The notes: a model not told the origin generated them from the letters alone. A stretch of DNA of 64,000 nt from Aphrophora alni (GCA_963513935.1 OY740765.1:76801718-76865717); one strand, 5' to 3'. Positions 1 through 12,696 are shown, counted from the stretch's first letter. Numbers and translations: made by a program.

Positions 1-1990
1 CATTTGTAGTTTTTATGTAAAATGGCCAAAAATCGGAAAGTGGCGTAGGCAAGAATTTCACAGAAATGGTAATGTACACCATAATAAAAAAAATTTTGGA
101 ATTTTTTCAATTATTAAAACAGGTTTGTAATATATTTGTGAATATATTTAGAAGAGAAAAAAAAACATTTGTTACATTTTCAAAAAGAAATTACCATTTT
201 TTAAAAAAAGGTAACTTTATTCTTTTCTTTTCAAAAATTTACCAAAAATAGTAATATGTATGGAAAACACAAATTCTATATATTATTATATTTAGAAAGG
301 TGCATATAATTTAGCTGTCTAGTGGAAAAAAAGTTAGATGTAAAACATTTGGAGTTTATATGTGAAATACCAAAAAATCCGAGAGTAGCGCAGGCAAGAA
401 TTTCACAGAAATGGTAATGTAAATCCTACAAAAATTTTTTTTTAATATTTTCAACAGTTACTACATATTTGTAATATATTTGTGGATAAAAGTTGCTAAA
501 AAGAAAAATCTATTTTGAAAATTTTCATTAGACATGGGTCATTTATGATAAAAATCTAACTTCACAATAGCCTAGACGTTGAGGTTAGGGCTGTGAAAAA
601 AAAAACCAAAAATATGAAATATCACTAATAAATAAACTCTACAAACATTGACACATTTATTATAAGTTGTATATACATTTATATATTATGTATATACATA
701 TTATAATAAATAAATGGTTTCTTGAAACTAAAAGTTCCAATAGCAAATCTAGAACTAGGTCTGACTAGTACTAGATTTGGCTAGACTAGGCCGAAAATAT
801 GAATTATCACTCATAACTACACTCTACAAACATTGACACATTTATTTTAAGTTGTATAAACAAATTATAATAAAAAAATCACTTAATGAAACTTATATTC
901 ACTATAAAAACACAAAGCTATTGCACATTGAAATTTCCACATCGGCAAAAATCTTGCGAGATCGAAGTAACAAATTTTAGGTTATTCTACGTTTTATAAA
1001 GTACTACAGCCTTGTACAGATGTGTTTCAAAAACAAGGTTAAACATTGAAACCTCCTCTTTACAGTTATATCAAAAACGACAAGATTGTATAAAACTAAA
1101 GATCGGATTCTTCAAGACTGTCTAGACACTGAATATCGCAAACCGGTCTGAAAGTTCACAGGATCATTTCCTAGAATGGATATAACTCGTAAACTATATA
1201 AATTAGGATGATTTCGTCTTCATAGTTCGAAAGAGGAAGAAAAATACTATATAATATTGTCAACTTGTAACATTTGGACAAGTTTTACAATTTCGAAAAA
1301 ATATATGAACATATAGGTGATATTTTCTATATAAAACTCGCCGCGAGAAACTGTCGCAATCTAGCGCTAACAAGGTAAACTTCAGTCTAGTCTTATTTCT
1401 CTACTACACGCTACATAAAATTTTCTAAACTTGGTTATGAAAGATTAAAAAATTACATTTTCAATGGTATAGAATACATTTCGATAATATAATATCTACT
1501 AGGATAAAAGTTGAATTGCAAAAAATGTAATTTTTAGCGTGTAAAATAGCGTTAAAATTCTTGATTTGGTTTAATTTTTATATAATAAAAACTATACTAG
1601 TTGGAAACATTTGAAAAACACCGTTTTGAAGAGAAAGACGCGATCTATCAAGCAGTGTTATGTCAGATGTGACAGATTGAAATTTCGAAATAGGAATAAT
1701 TGTCAAACGAGACGAATGTTTTGTTTAAAACTTGTTAACGTAAAACTTGGACGTTTCGCATCAAAAATATGCGAACTTCGCCAATTTTTGGAATATTATT
1801 TATAACGTTTTGTGGTATTTTTTTTTGCATGATATGCATCTACGGAACATTAGCTTTCCAACACTATTTTTTTTATTGCAATAGGACGATTCTAAGTGGG
1901 CGAAATGTTGAATTGCAAAATATGTGTTTTATAGCCAACTTGTCCGGGAGAATGGGTACGGTTTGGGGTCTTTAACAGTTGGAGGGTTAA
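1..1990. mobile_element. TTAA-flanked non-autonomous element, family 1 copy A (left end outside window)
   Basis: Non-coding element whose right end is the motif AGTTGGAGGGTTAA at 1977-1990. The same right end closes copies at 43781-43796 and 49155-49170, and a block at about 1183-1345 is nearly identical to 42968-43130. It contains a tandem duplication of about 345 bp (a GCAAGAATTTCACAGAAATGG motif recurs near 50 and 397). TTAA ends with short terminal inverted repeats (TIRs) are typical of piggyBac-superfamily non-autonomous elements; no transposase is seen. It abuts the broken gag at 1991, so it inserted into that retrotransposon. The left end lies upstream of the window. Confidence 0.75.
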
Positions 1991-2715
1991 GCAATCTTGT
2001 TAGATCTGTCCAATTTTTGCATAGCTTTCGGACTGCTCGGAACCATATTAATGCTGGACCATTAAATAAATCTATTGCTGAATCAAACAGGTCGGTTTTG
2101 TTCATATTCCTGGCCATGCATAATTCATCCACTCGTTCCAAGAATGCGTTGACACTCAGACTACGATATTCACCAGAAAATATTACTGCTCATTGTGACA
2201 CAGGTATTTGAGTTTTTTTGACTACAATTGAAGAGGTTTTTAGGTTTGTGTCAATGTTTGAACCTGACAACACTTCTTTGATTACTTCAGACGAATGCGT
2301 TTTCGTAGCCTCTGATGATGGAAGCTTCAATTCTAACTTCTCCATCATGTTCAAAATAACTTTCAATAAACTAGATCAAACCATCAAAATGTCTTTATTG
2401 TCACTATTAATACGTTCAGCACGAAGCAAAATATGAGAGAGTTTAGTATCAATTTAAAACTATTTTGAACTCCGACGAGTTTCTTCACAGGCCTCGCAGT
2501 TAATTCATTAACTTCAATAATCTTTGCCTTACAAATTTCTATCTCTTCTTGTGCCTCAATCACTATAACTGGATACACGAATTTACCTCCTTTCTTCAAT
2601 TTCACTAAACGCTGCAAACTAGTTCGCATTAGTTCAAACTTAGGAATATCTGTTATGCCTTTGATCGTTCATACTCAAGTTCGTCTCGATCTAACCGGTC
2701 TATAGACAATGCCAT
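1991..2715 (-). pseudogene. LTR-retrotransposon gag fragment, disrupted
   Basis: Read on the minus strand from an ATG at 2715, the frames give a gag-like protein beginning MALSIDRLDRDELEYE. After a shift near 2660 comes a lysine-rich segment (MRTSLQRLVKLKKGG), and finally the gag core with FLERVDELCMARN, LFDSAIDLFNGPALIWFRAVR and KNWTDL at 2150-1990. The pattern of a short N-terminal helix, a spacer and an ERVEEL..AR..LFxSAIDLF..PALxWYRSVR core is familiar from arthropod Ty3-like gag proteins. Several frameshifts separate the parts, and the frame stops at the TTAA of copy A, so everything downstream (protease, polymerase) has been lost or displaced. The primer-binding site and likely LTR lie directly upstream on the same strand. 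Confidence 0.65.
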
Positions 2716-3176
2716 TTTGCACAATAAATTTATAAAATCTCACAAAAGGTATTAATATAAATAATTTTAAAACAAACAAAAATATAGTTTAGCTTTGACA
2801 AACCAACAAACATCAAAATACAAATTATTTTAAAATTAACAACAGTTGAATATGAATTAACAGCCCCAGCTGTATGTTACCTGTAAAAGTGCTGTTAACA
2901 GTTAAATGTTTTTAAGATTAATGCATACAATATAAATATTTTAGTTTTGCCCAAACTTGTTAAATAAATTAATTCAATAACACAGGTAATTTACCTCTTC
3001 TGTAATATTATTAATATTAATCATAAATATTCACTTGCAATAAACTATTACAAATTATCATATAAATAATAAAGAATCTAAAATAATTTGGGTATGTTCA
3101 AAACAAAATACACAAATTAGATATATGTTTTCAAATTGATAAGATATGAAGAGTATAACCAAATATTTATTAGACA

Positions 3177-3196
3177 GGCCCCACATTGGGCGCCAA
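3177..3196 (-). other. primer-binding site of LTR retrotransposon
   Basis: On the minus strand this reads TTGGCGCCCAATGTGGGGCC. TGGCGCC is the usual start of a tRNA-primed binding site just inside the 5' LTR of retroviruses and Ty3-like elements. An AATAAAA stretch lies immediately upstream of it, and the gag ATG follows about 460 bp downstream, as expected for a leader. Confidence 0.65.
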
Positions 3197-4740
3197 ATTT
3201 TATTACGTACCCGTCATAATAATGGAGCTCACTGTATGGGTTGACTAGCTACAGAGGAGACGGGGTGTGAGCAATAAACTTTCTTAGTAAAATTTCTTAG
3301 TAAGATTTACCTTGATTAGGGAAAACAGAATTATAAAAAAAGACAATATTGCATAATTAATATCTTAAGTTGAGCACCATGTTGTCTTAATTAATTTTGG
3401 TTGTTCTTTTGTCTGTTAGGGTGGATTAATTAGTAGCCAATACAATGAGAAAGCTGAGTACTAACAACGGTAAAATTAGTAGATTTTTAATTTGATTTTT
3501 TTTTTTGGTTTTAATAAATCTCAGAAGTTGTTATTACAATAAGTATTATATTCTTATTCAAAAACATAAATCAATGTAACAGTACTATCGTGCAATACTA
3601 TTAAAAAAACAACATGCTCATTTAAAATTATAAATTATAAACTTTCCTTATAAATAAGTAACAATATTCTAGTAATAGAAATGAAAACAAACAAACAAAT
3701 ATAAATATATATCAATATTGTAAATTAGTTAAGTGCACTTTAACAATTTAATAAAATTTGTAATTATTTTTTAAATCAAGACGCACACACACACAAATTA
3801 CAATTCGTTATTGATTAGTGACATCACTGAAAAAACAAAACAATCTTAATGCTCATAATTAGAAGTAGCCTAATTACTAGTTAAAATAATGCCATTTACA
3901 AAATGGAATTTAATTAATAACAATAAATACATCACTTTTAAAATTGAATTAGGTTACTATTAATATTGTTATTCTTAATTTAAGCTAGCCAATTACAAAT
4001 CCTTTAATAGTTTTTCCTGGGATAATTTTTTTCCTTGTTGTGAAGAAATTGATATGTTATGTGTAATAAGTATTTAATGTGTTTGAAAATTTTAATTTTA
4101 ATAAAAAAAGAATTGTTGAAAAGTTAAATTCTCAAATTAGAAAGAAATAAGTAATCAAATTGAGAAAAGTTTTATTTGTTTTAAATTTTGGTAAAATACC
4201 AATCTGCTATTAATTTTAAGAATTTATTTGTTTTATACTAATATAGAAGATGAATTTATAAAAGAAAATAATTTTGAAAAAAAAGTTGATGAAAAAATAA
4301 TTGTGTTTAAATATCAATGAAAAGTTAATTTATTGCAAAAAAAGTGATATAAATATAAATTAATTTCATAACTAAAAATTGTGTTTGCAATTATTTTAAT
4401 AATCCACACACATTTTAACAACTGCAGCTAAGTGACTAATATAGATTGTGATCGTGGAACTTTCCAAAGAACTCGTTCTTGAGATAGGTAATAAAAAAGA
4501 TAAAATATGCTCCTTATTAGCTCCCTAAATAAGGGAAAATTAATAATAATTACTGGAAGCGTTAAATAAAGGAAGTACCAATAGTTTAGGCCCAACCTAA
4601 ACTGTTGAAGGGATTAGGAGGTTCAGGTGAAAATTGAAAAATACTTCCATGGAACCGTCTAAATCCACTCAATACTCTCGAAAACAAAGCCTGTAATAAA
4701 TATTACAGGGTTTAAGGTAAGTTGGTTAATAAAAAAGAGG
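3197..4740 (-). mobile_element. probable 5' LTR and upstream sequence of the retrotransposon
   Basis: The LTR should end directly upstream of the primer-binding site, that is at about 3197 on the minus strand. Its other boundary could not be fixed: no second LTR copy exists in the window, so the end at 4740 is only a guess. The stretch is very AT-rich and non-coding. It holds two small hairpins, CCTGTAAT/ATTACAGG at about 4690-4709 and GTTTAGG/CCTAAAC at about 4586-4604. Confidence 0.35.
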
Positions 4741-5337
4741 AAGGCGCACAGAATAGCTGAGTTTTTTCGTTGTAGTACTATGATGGAATATCAATTTTGA
4801 TTATATTAAATTTTTCAAAATATACACTTTTTCATGTTATATCATAATTTTACACATCTTAATTAACAATTTATATGTTTGGAAAAAAGTCACCAGGGTG
4901 CATATTTTAGGCACAAAATGGATTTTTAAAACTACCGGATGATGTATTTGTGCCAAAACTTTACTATTATCTACATCTATTACTAATTACTATTATTTTA
5001 TACTATTTCTAATAGTTGTACTACTTTATAATGTTGAGAGGTAAAATTTGGGTGGATGGCAAAACAAATTTTAAATCTGGAAATTTTATTAATTTGTAAA
5101 ATAATTTTAAAAATTTTCATTAACTTTAAAAATTTTGGATTGACCCAGGAAAGAACTAAAAAATTGTGTGGCACGGCAATGGAAAGAACTCTCTGCCCTC
5201 TTCAATCTGTCTAATAATTTTGTCAAAAAGTATTAAATGTGAAGTTCTATAAATGTACACTCCAAATAAAATTAAAATTACTACAGACAGATACTGGAAG
5301 AAAGGATTATTATAATTATTATATTTATATATTTTAG

Positions 5338-5471
5338 GTTGGACGATGGGAGATAGTATCAAACAAGGGTCAGAGTTGCGCAGAGCAGTACAAGAAACTA
5401 TACTCGCTCTCTTTAATCTCAATACTCCTCAAGTCACGATGCGATTTTCACAATTACCTAAAGAATATCAG
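5338..5471 (+). CDS. CLASP: CLASP (CLIP-associating protein), internal exon 1 of 8 in this window
   Basis: The exon follows a polypyrimidine-AG acceptor (TATTTTAG) and ends at CAG before a GTGATC donor. Two bases complete a codon from an upstream exon, then 44 codons read MGDSIKQGSELRRAVQ, ALFNLNTPQVTMRFSQLPKEYQ. The motif LFNLNTP followed by LPKxxQ is diagnostic of CLASP proteins, just before the low-complexity linker. CLASPs are microtubule plus-end proteins that promote rescue and stabilise kinetochore and cortical microtubules. The gene continues upstream of the window, where the first TOG domains and SxIP motifs would be. Confidence 0.9.
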
Positions 5472-5713
5472 GTGATCTATTTATTGTTGTATCTAATATA
5501 GAAAACAGGTAAATTGATATTTATCTACTTAAAATATACAATGAAGTGAAAATAAATTACAGGATTTCTTTACAAAACATTCTCACTCCAAAAATTTGTT
5601 TAAAAAATATATATCTGACCTTAGGTGGTTCGAGGCACCTGATATAGTAGTGGCTAGATTAAGGTATGGTTTTAAGCAGTTGAGAAGGGACATATATGTT
5701 GATTATTACAATA
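5472..5713. other. intron sequence, nothing recognised
   Basis: AT-rich intron sequence between the CLASP exon and the Tigger-derived element; no coding or structured feature seen. Confidence 0.5.
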
Positions 5714-6092
5714 CAGTAGAACCCCTCTAATCCGTCACCTTCGGGACTGGGGGCATGGTTGGAACGCAAAAAAGGTCGGATTATCCGAAAAAAGTCAATA
5801 TTTATTACATTTTATATAAAGAGATTTTTTTAAGTGAAATAAGTGATGTATAAACTTTTTAAAGTTAATATAATAAAGTCTATATATAAACTTTGCAATT
5901 ACTATAGCAAATCAATAGAAACAACACGAGAGATGACACAGCACTGAAGCGGGAAAGCGATAATAAACTGGAAAGAATGGCGCCAGACGGGCCGTGAGTC
6001 ATCGGCAAGTCGGCACAATATCGCGAGCTCGAGCACGGTCGGATTAACTGGAGTAACGGACCACCCGAGGGCGGATTAGAGGGATTCTATAT
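5714..6092. mobile_element. short non-autonomous Tigger/pogo derivative
   Basis: The left end CAGTAGAACCCCTCTAATCCG follows a TA dinucleotide. The right end reads CGGATTAGAGGGATTCTATATA, its reverse complement with three changes. The right 150 bp (about 5930-6092) is the reverse complement of 31963-32190, the 5' end of the Tigger element at 32 kb. The left about 90 bp supplies the other Tigger terminus, which the 32-kb copy has lost. It is therefore an internally deleted, MITE-like relative of that element and has no coding capacity. Confidence 0.8.
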
Positions 6093-7142
6093 ATAAATTA
6101 GAAGTCTGCAGGTTCGGTTGGCTAATTTTTAGCCTTGGGTCATTTCAAATTACGTACTTGCCATTTGGTGTAAAATAAATATAGTTGCTTTAATAAAGTA
6201 CCATGTTTATGAAAATTAAATATCATCTGATACCATGTCTATGTACTCAAACATTTATAATATATTGAATTAAAAAACTAAGAAATTACATTAATAATAA
6301 GTAAATAATAATTGTGGCGTTTATTTAAGCCCGGTACGCATTTTTATTCACAAACATCTATTCAAATGAAACCATGAACCTTGGAACACCGCCTAAGGCA
6401 TTAGCGAGATAACAAGCAATAACTGTTTTGCCCGAGGCACTGCGACGTAGGCTTTCTTGGCTTGTCTGATCGCTACTATGTTCGCAACACGAGAGTCAGG
6501 CACGTGACGTAATGTTAAAAAAAAAATTAATAGTAAGGGAAATGTGAAATTAAAGGGTATGTAAACCCAAGTAATTAAATTAATTTCAGCTTGCGTTTGT
6601 GCGTGCATAAAAAAAGGGGGGTTTATATATTAATAAAATTTGCATGCAGCGATGTTTTATTAAATTTCTCAAATTTCATAAACAAGTTCCTTCAAATTGT
6701 GTCTTAAAGTTATTTAGTGTCATCAGGGCCTTCAGTCTCAGGAATCACCTCGCTTTGTTCCAGGTAATCAAATTAATGATAATTAAATTTCTGCTTTGAG
6801 TTCACTATCATAATTGCTTGTATTTTTGAATTAGGCTGTAAGATTTTGTTTAAGTTCTCTTTTCATTGTTTAATAACTAGATTGGTTCATTTTAAAATTT
6901 ATATAAGTTTATAATAGAAATATTTTGTTATAAAACTAAATCAAAATTTTGTAACGTAACTTTAGTATTTTTGTAAAGTACAATGCCTAATATGAACTTG
7001 AATTTCTTCTTGAAACATGAAAATAAATTTTTCTGCCTTACTAATGTTTGCCTTTGTCTTTGTGAATGCAATTCTAAACTGGTCGAAGAATGAGGCCACA
7101 TTGTCGTCAGTTACAAGAAGCTAAGTGAAATTTCATCTTCGC

Positions 7143-7143
<1 letters not shown>
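6093..7143. other. CLASP intron, no gene recognised
   Basis: Anonymous intron DNA. A slightly GC-richer patch at about 6320-6610 has no coding similarity that I recognise. A TTGCATGCAGC motif near 6640 recurs at the right end of the next element (10437). Confidence 0.4.

Positions 7144-7195
<52 letters not shown>
7144..7195 (+). repeat. poly(A) run of 52 A
   Basis: Uninterrupted run of 52 adenines. It may be the tail of an old retroposed transcript, but no coding sequence is recognisable upstream. A run this long can also be inflated by polymerase slippage or misassembly. Confidence 0.9.
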
Positions 7196-7197
<2 letters not shown>

Positions 7198-7282
7198 AAC
7201 TGTGTGTGAAATGTTCTGAAATAAATGATAAGGCAAATCAGACTATTTTTTATTTTATTTTTTTTATTATTCAATTAGGATG

Positions 7283-10200
7283 GGACATGCTAGCAATTTT
7301 TCGACTACACGACCCCAAAGGGGTTAGTTTTCTAAATTAAAAACTATTGACGTCAAAACCTTTTGTAATTTTTTTATTATATAAATTAGTTTTTTTTACT
7401 GTTGGCCAACAGATTAACAAACACAAGTAAACATATATATATACTTCTACTCGTATTTTATTATTTTTTTACTTGTTATATTTAATGTAAATTTTGTGAA
7501 AATAAGATATTTTGTAATTTTGAATAAAAGGGGAGGGTTTATTAAATTTTCTTTTTTTTTGGGGTGGGATCTTTTCATTGTTGTTAAATTTTCTTTAAGG
7601 GTTTCATTAAATAATTTTTTCATTATTTAAGGGCGTATTAACTTTTTAAAAAAATAAATATATATATCATTTTCTTTTGGAAGGAAATAAATCGACTTGT
7701 TATTTGTTAATCTGCTTTGTTATTTTCTGTAAATAGTGAACTCGGGTACAAAGGAAGGTAAGCTCAGGAACCGACCTAACTTAGAGGTTCCATCACTGGA
7801 CATGACCGTTTATTTTTTTTTGTTTTCGGAGCTCAGTACGACTTTCAATCTTTTCTAAAAATTTTCTTTCCCGAATGGTACATAATGCAAGCATATGGAT
7901 GAATTTTTGAAGTAGCATACAACTCTTACTGCTATAGTTTAATTCATAAGTTTAGTGTATGGATAGGAGACAAAGGGTTAACTTGGAAAGTGGTCCTTGG
8001 AATACCAACTAACTATTTGTGTACTACTAGCTAATAACCTAATAGTACACAAATAGGAAAACACAAAAAACTCTTATGTTCTGAAATATTTTGTAAACAC
8101 TGTTCACAGATCCATCCTAGATTACAACAATTTAGTCTGCTTTTTATTGAGAAAGTCTCTTTTTTTTAGTCTCTACTGATTGAGAATGTGAACAGTGCTT
8201 ACGAAATATTTCAGAACTTTAGTGTTTCTTTGTGTGTTTTCCTATTAATGCACTACCAAGGTAATACCAAGGACCACTTTCCGAGGTAAACTTATCCTTA
8301 CAAAATCTAAACTAATAGATTATGTGCCCTATTAAACTCTAACCTAGTTTAATTCATAAATAAGTTATGTAACTGTAAACTTTGTCTAGAACAAAATATG
8401 TATTTATTTGCCTTTTGCCAAATTTATAATAACACTGATAGTCTACATTGTACAAAATTCAGTTGTTTTAAGAAAACCACTGTAGTTGTTTTACTGAAAA
8501 TATAAATTGAATGTCCATGTCTTTTAAATTCTGGCAAAAAAAAAAAAATGCGGTTTCTAGTGACATTCTGGTTATAGTTTTCGTTATGATATTTCTAGCT
8601 GATGAAAATACTAGTTTTGAGGCTATTTCTGTAGCTGGAATTTCAAGGTACTTCCGAACTAGTTTTATCGGTAATGGGCACTTATGTAGATTATTGCGCC
8701 ACCATTCAAAAGAGTCAGCATTGATTGTGATCCAAGGTTCACTCAATTAAGCCTCTAAATGAAGTTCAATTGAGAATGGATTAAACAAAATGAGCTAACT
8801 TATGATACTAAGTTATTCACTGCTTTATTAGGTTGTAAAATATTAGATAATTCTGCTGCTAACTTTGAGAAATTTGATTTTTATTAGATTCTATATAATT
8901 ATTTATAATGATCTGTTTAATCCGAAATAATTTGGTGATCCGAACCGAGGTTGGATATCTATCAACATCCTATGCAACGAATTCAGAATTTTGACTATTC
9001 CTAATAAAAATGTATTATTCGTGTTATCTGGAGTAATGAAGCTTTTATTTGTACAACTTAAGATTTTGCTTGTAAGTTTCTAAAACGTATGTAAGGTGCT
9101 CTTTTATTCTTTACATATGGAATTTTAGTAATTCTGAAAACTTAATAATAAGTTACTCTCTCTGAGAGATGATGTCAATTCAAAACTGACATCATCAGTA
9201 ATTCTACTCTAGTAGAGCTCCACACTTATATAATATGATTGTGCCTAAAATAGTAAAAATAAAAAATCCATTATTTACAAACTACTTTTAGAAGTGGCTT
9301 CTTTGAGTCATAGATGTAGAACAAGTATAAAAAAATTAATGTGTAATCTATAAAGGGAATTTTTTATTTAGATATCTATGGTTTTTAGATAGGTGTCTTT
9401 GAACCGAGTAGTAGATTTTATATTCATGTGCATGAAGGTATATGTTTATATTGGATTTTTTTTTTTTTAATAATTTGTTGGAGTGAGTGTTTAATTCCTA
9501 TCTTATTAATATTTTTTGTTATATTAAATATATAAACTCATATGTTAATCATTTAATTTTTATTATTTATAGCCTATATATTTTTCCTCGTTACTAATGA
9601 TGTAATGCATACTGAACCAATAAATTGTATTGTTATTTATTTTCTATTTCGTTTTTAAAATGTTTTAAAGCAGTTTGCTTTGTTTCTTCATTCTGTTGTT
9701 GGTAAGTTTTATTTAATTCATTAAGCATTATACATTTGTTACCAGGCGACTTAAATTAACGAAAGGTGGAACCAACTGGTAACAATGCTTAATTAAAAAA
9801 AAAAACAAAGACAAATTATATAATCAACAAGGCCAAAATTTATTGAATTAAAAAAAAAAGAAATTTCGACGGATCAGATTTTACCATTTACAGTTATGAA
9901 AACATCACCTTAAGTTTACTTGACATGACCAAAAGCTTAATAAATAAAAAAAAGATTACAAATTGAATCTTCAAAAAGTTTACATGCCCTTAATAAGTAA
10001 AAGAGAAAGAGAAAAAAAAATTATTAACAATTAAACTCTGACATTTATCCCCCCTTATTTATACAAACTGTTACAAAGAATTTAACAATAAAAAAAAAAA
10101 AGATTCTATAATCAAGATTAAAATTTTAGATTAAAAAAAATATATATATATTAATTCTAAGAAGTTTTCATCATTAACTTACTTATAAATTATCATTTTT

Positions 10201-10447
10201 GTTTATTAAATTTCTTACATTCTAAGTTGGCCAACATATATATATTAAAAAAAAAAAAAATTTGTTTATAATATAAGAAATTTTTTTAATAGTGAAATTT
10301 TTAAATACTGAAATTTTTTAAATATTGAAATTTTTAAATATGAAATTGTTAAATAATGAAAAAAATTTTTTTAAGATTGACGTCAATTTTATTAATTTTG
10401 AAATAACCCCTTTGGGGCTGTTAGGACCGAAAAAGTTTGCATGCAGC
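7283..10447. mobile_element. possible DNA element with long diverged terminal inverted repeats
   Basis: The left sequence (ACATGCTAGCAATTTTTCG..CCCCAAAGGGGTTA..TTGACGTCAA, 7283-7356) is mirrored at 10376-10447 (TTGACGTCAA..TAACCCCTTTGGGG..CGAAAAAGTTTGCATGCA). The arms are only roughly three-quarters alike, but the order of the blocks is conserved. A further shared motif, GTTGGCCAAC, lies inside each arm (near 7404 and 10226). The interior has no open transposase frame and holds a separate foldback at 7977-8291. Between 8292 and 9700 I see only AT-rich DNA with a small inverted repeat (GATGATGTCA/TGACATCATC, 9169-9197). Superfamily unknown. Confidence 0.35.
7977..8291. repeat. foldback (hairpin) element
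   Basis: The two arms, about 7977-8113 and 8178-8291, are imperfect reverse complements. Shared blocks include GGAAAGTGGTCCTTGG / CCAAGGACCACTTTCC, TAGGAAAACACA / TGTGTTTTCCTA, and TTCTGAAATATTTTGTAA..CTGTTCACA / TGTGAACAG..TTACGAAATATTTCAGAA. The loop is about 64 bp. Such snap-back structures are usually non-autonomous DNA elements. An 11-bp perfect inverted pair (TTTGTGTACTA/TAGTACACAAA) also lies inside the left arm. Confidence 0.65.
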
Positions 10448-12028
10448 ACCACCCAAATATATATATATATATATTAAATTATAAATAATTACACATTATC
10501 ACATATAGACAGTAAAGGACATATTGTTAAACAGAGTTCAGTCGCAAAACAGAAATATATATAAACAGTTTCACAAAAGTCAGTATTTTAGATGAAAATC
10601 ATTTTATAGTGCACATAACGATGTTTTAAAGTTTTTTTGTTACGAACATGTTTCAAACAGTTAAACAGAGTCTTTTAAACAGGCATCCTATCTTTGCTGC
10701 ATTAACTTGCAAAATCCTGCACACAAAATTCCACCAAGCTGGGACCAGCTTTAGCTGTTGGAAAGAAACACAGGTCTAATAGAGATTTATGCAATTTTAT
10801 ACATGTAACAGCACAAATTTTCTTTTATACAAAATGCTTAGTTACTTCATCAAAATCAAGAAAATTATCGTAATCATAGAAATCCAGTAAAGGTTATAAT
10901 TAAGTCCTTTTAGTTGTTAATATTAATAGTATATGGATATCTTGATTTCTGTTTGAAACAAAGACTTATAACAAGAGTCAGAAATTTTCTAAATACAAAA
11001 ACTCTGCTTCAGAAAAACCTTTTTGCTAGTTTTTTTGATACGACCAAAAATTTAATATTTTAACTGTTCAAGATTCAACATAACTGCTCAATACTCAAAG
11101 TCTGACTGTTTAAGGTTTACATTTAGCTTCTGTAAATTATGTTTTAAAGAAAGGAAATGCTTTTATAAGTTATTAAATTTTAAGTGAAATTTTGAATACT
11201 AAAATAAAACGTCAAACACATATCTTAATAAACAAAGCCTAAAACATTAACAAATCTTATAGTATAGCAAAATCTGAGAAATAAGTTACCTGGACAGGTA
11301 GTGGAGTGCAGAGAAAATGTTGAAAGGAAACTTATGCCGTATTTTATAAAAAAAAGGAGCTCACTGACACTTCAACTGTACACCTCTAAAACACTGCCAT
11401 TCGTAGAAAGACTAATTGCATTCTAACAAGTTGTTAGAAATTTGTAAAGAAATAGAGCGAATATTTCAGACCATTGTGCAAAAAGAGTCCGGTAAGATTT
11501 AGAGCGACTATATTTTCTAATGGGTTGAACTGAACTGACTTGAAATGAGATAACGGTGTATTCGGTTGGACTTCATCCGGTGAGAGAAAGACAGAGCTAT
11601 CGGACAATAGTTTGCCGTACAACCCGCTGTGCCGCGCCACTTATCAGGGATAGGTGGATGCACTGGGTGATGGGTAGACAGTTGATAACTTTAGTGCAGA
11701 TTTATTTAGTACGGAAGAATTAAATTGTTTTGATTACTGAATAATGCTACACATTTATTTTGTTTTGTTATTTGAGCAAGCCTGTTGTTTTGTATTTCTT
11801 CTTATTTTTTGTATGGATTCACCCCACAATTTATTTTTGTAGTCCATCATATTTATTTTTGAGGTAAAATAAATCAAAATATTCATTAAAAAATATTAAA
11901 AACAAAAATTGTCACTACCCTAAAAATACTTGGCCAGTAAAAAATCAAGGAGCTAATGGTCCCCATCATTAAATAATATCGAAGATATAGCTGAGCAATA
12001 TTGTTGATCAAAGTTTATATTTATATAG
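10448..12028. other. CLASP intron, no gene recognised
   Basis: AT-rich intron with a short (AT)n run near 10459-10474. A mildly GC-richer patch at 11290-11700 has no recognised coding content. Confidence 0.4.
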
Positions 12029-12216
12029 GAAGCTGCTGCTACATTAATTCAAGGAAGAGTACGTAGAAGCAGTAATGGAAATTTAAACACAAGCACACAA
12101 TCTCCGCCATCATCTACTCCCACCTCACCTGTATTGCATTCCCCAGCTCCTCAGAGACAAAGGTTTTCTCAACACTCATCAGATACTGAAAATTTAAACC
12201 CAGAAGAAGTATACAG
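12029..12216 (+). CDS. CLASP: CLASP linker exon 2 of 8
   Basis: Acceptor TTATATAG, donor AG|GTAAGA. The 188 bases continue the frame of the 5338-5471 exon in phase 0 and encode EAAATLIQGRVRRSSNGN, then a linker rich in Ser, Pro, Thr and Asn (TQSPPSSTPTSPVLHSP) and ending NPEEVYR. The start matches the region after the LPKEYQ motif in CLASPs. The rest is a disordered, probably phosphorylated linker; the TSP/SP sites fit proline-directed kinases (inference). It ends with two bases of an arginine codon completed in the next exon. Confidence 0.88.
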
Positions 12217-12694
12217 GTAAGAAATTTTATTATAATTGCAATAAGAAGTTGGGAATTTTAAGTAGTCGGGGGAGGGGTTACTACAATAATTTATTCAAGC
12301 GTTTGCCATCATTTGTGCATTTAAAAACTAACACACAACATTTCAAGAGTATGAATCAAATCCTGTCATCAAGTGATAAACCTAGAACATGACAAATGTG
12401 AAAAGAACCAACGTGCTATGTGTAGCCTAGGGTCAATTGGAAACAAAAACTAAATCTAGAAATTTAAGAAGGGCTAAAGAAGAATTTAAGAAGAAACTTC
12501 CCAGGGCTAAAGTTAGGCCTGAGCGGTTAAGAAAAGTGAGTATATAACAACATGGTTTGGAAAACGAACCACAATTTACAGAATTACAACACAAGGAATA
12601 GGTAACATCAAGTTCAGCGGAGCACCTACAATGCTCAACATTTTTCTCGTTAGCATATCTCATGTACTAGGTTGATATCTTTTCACATTTCTCA

Positions 12695-12696
<2 letters not shown>

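Noticed and set aside
7144..7195. Processed pseudogene ending in the 52-A run
   Set aside because: No recognisable coding sequence lies 5' of the run on the plus strand and no target duplication was seen.
9169..9197. Inverted repeat GATGATGTCA/TGACATCATC as an operator or terminator
   Set aside because: Isolated short palindrome in a eukaryotic intron with no gene context.
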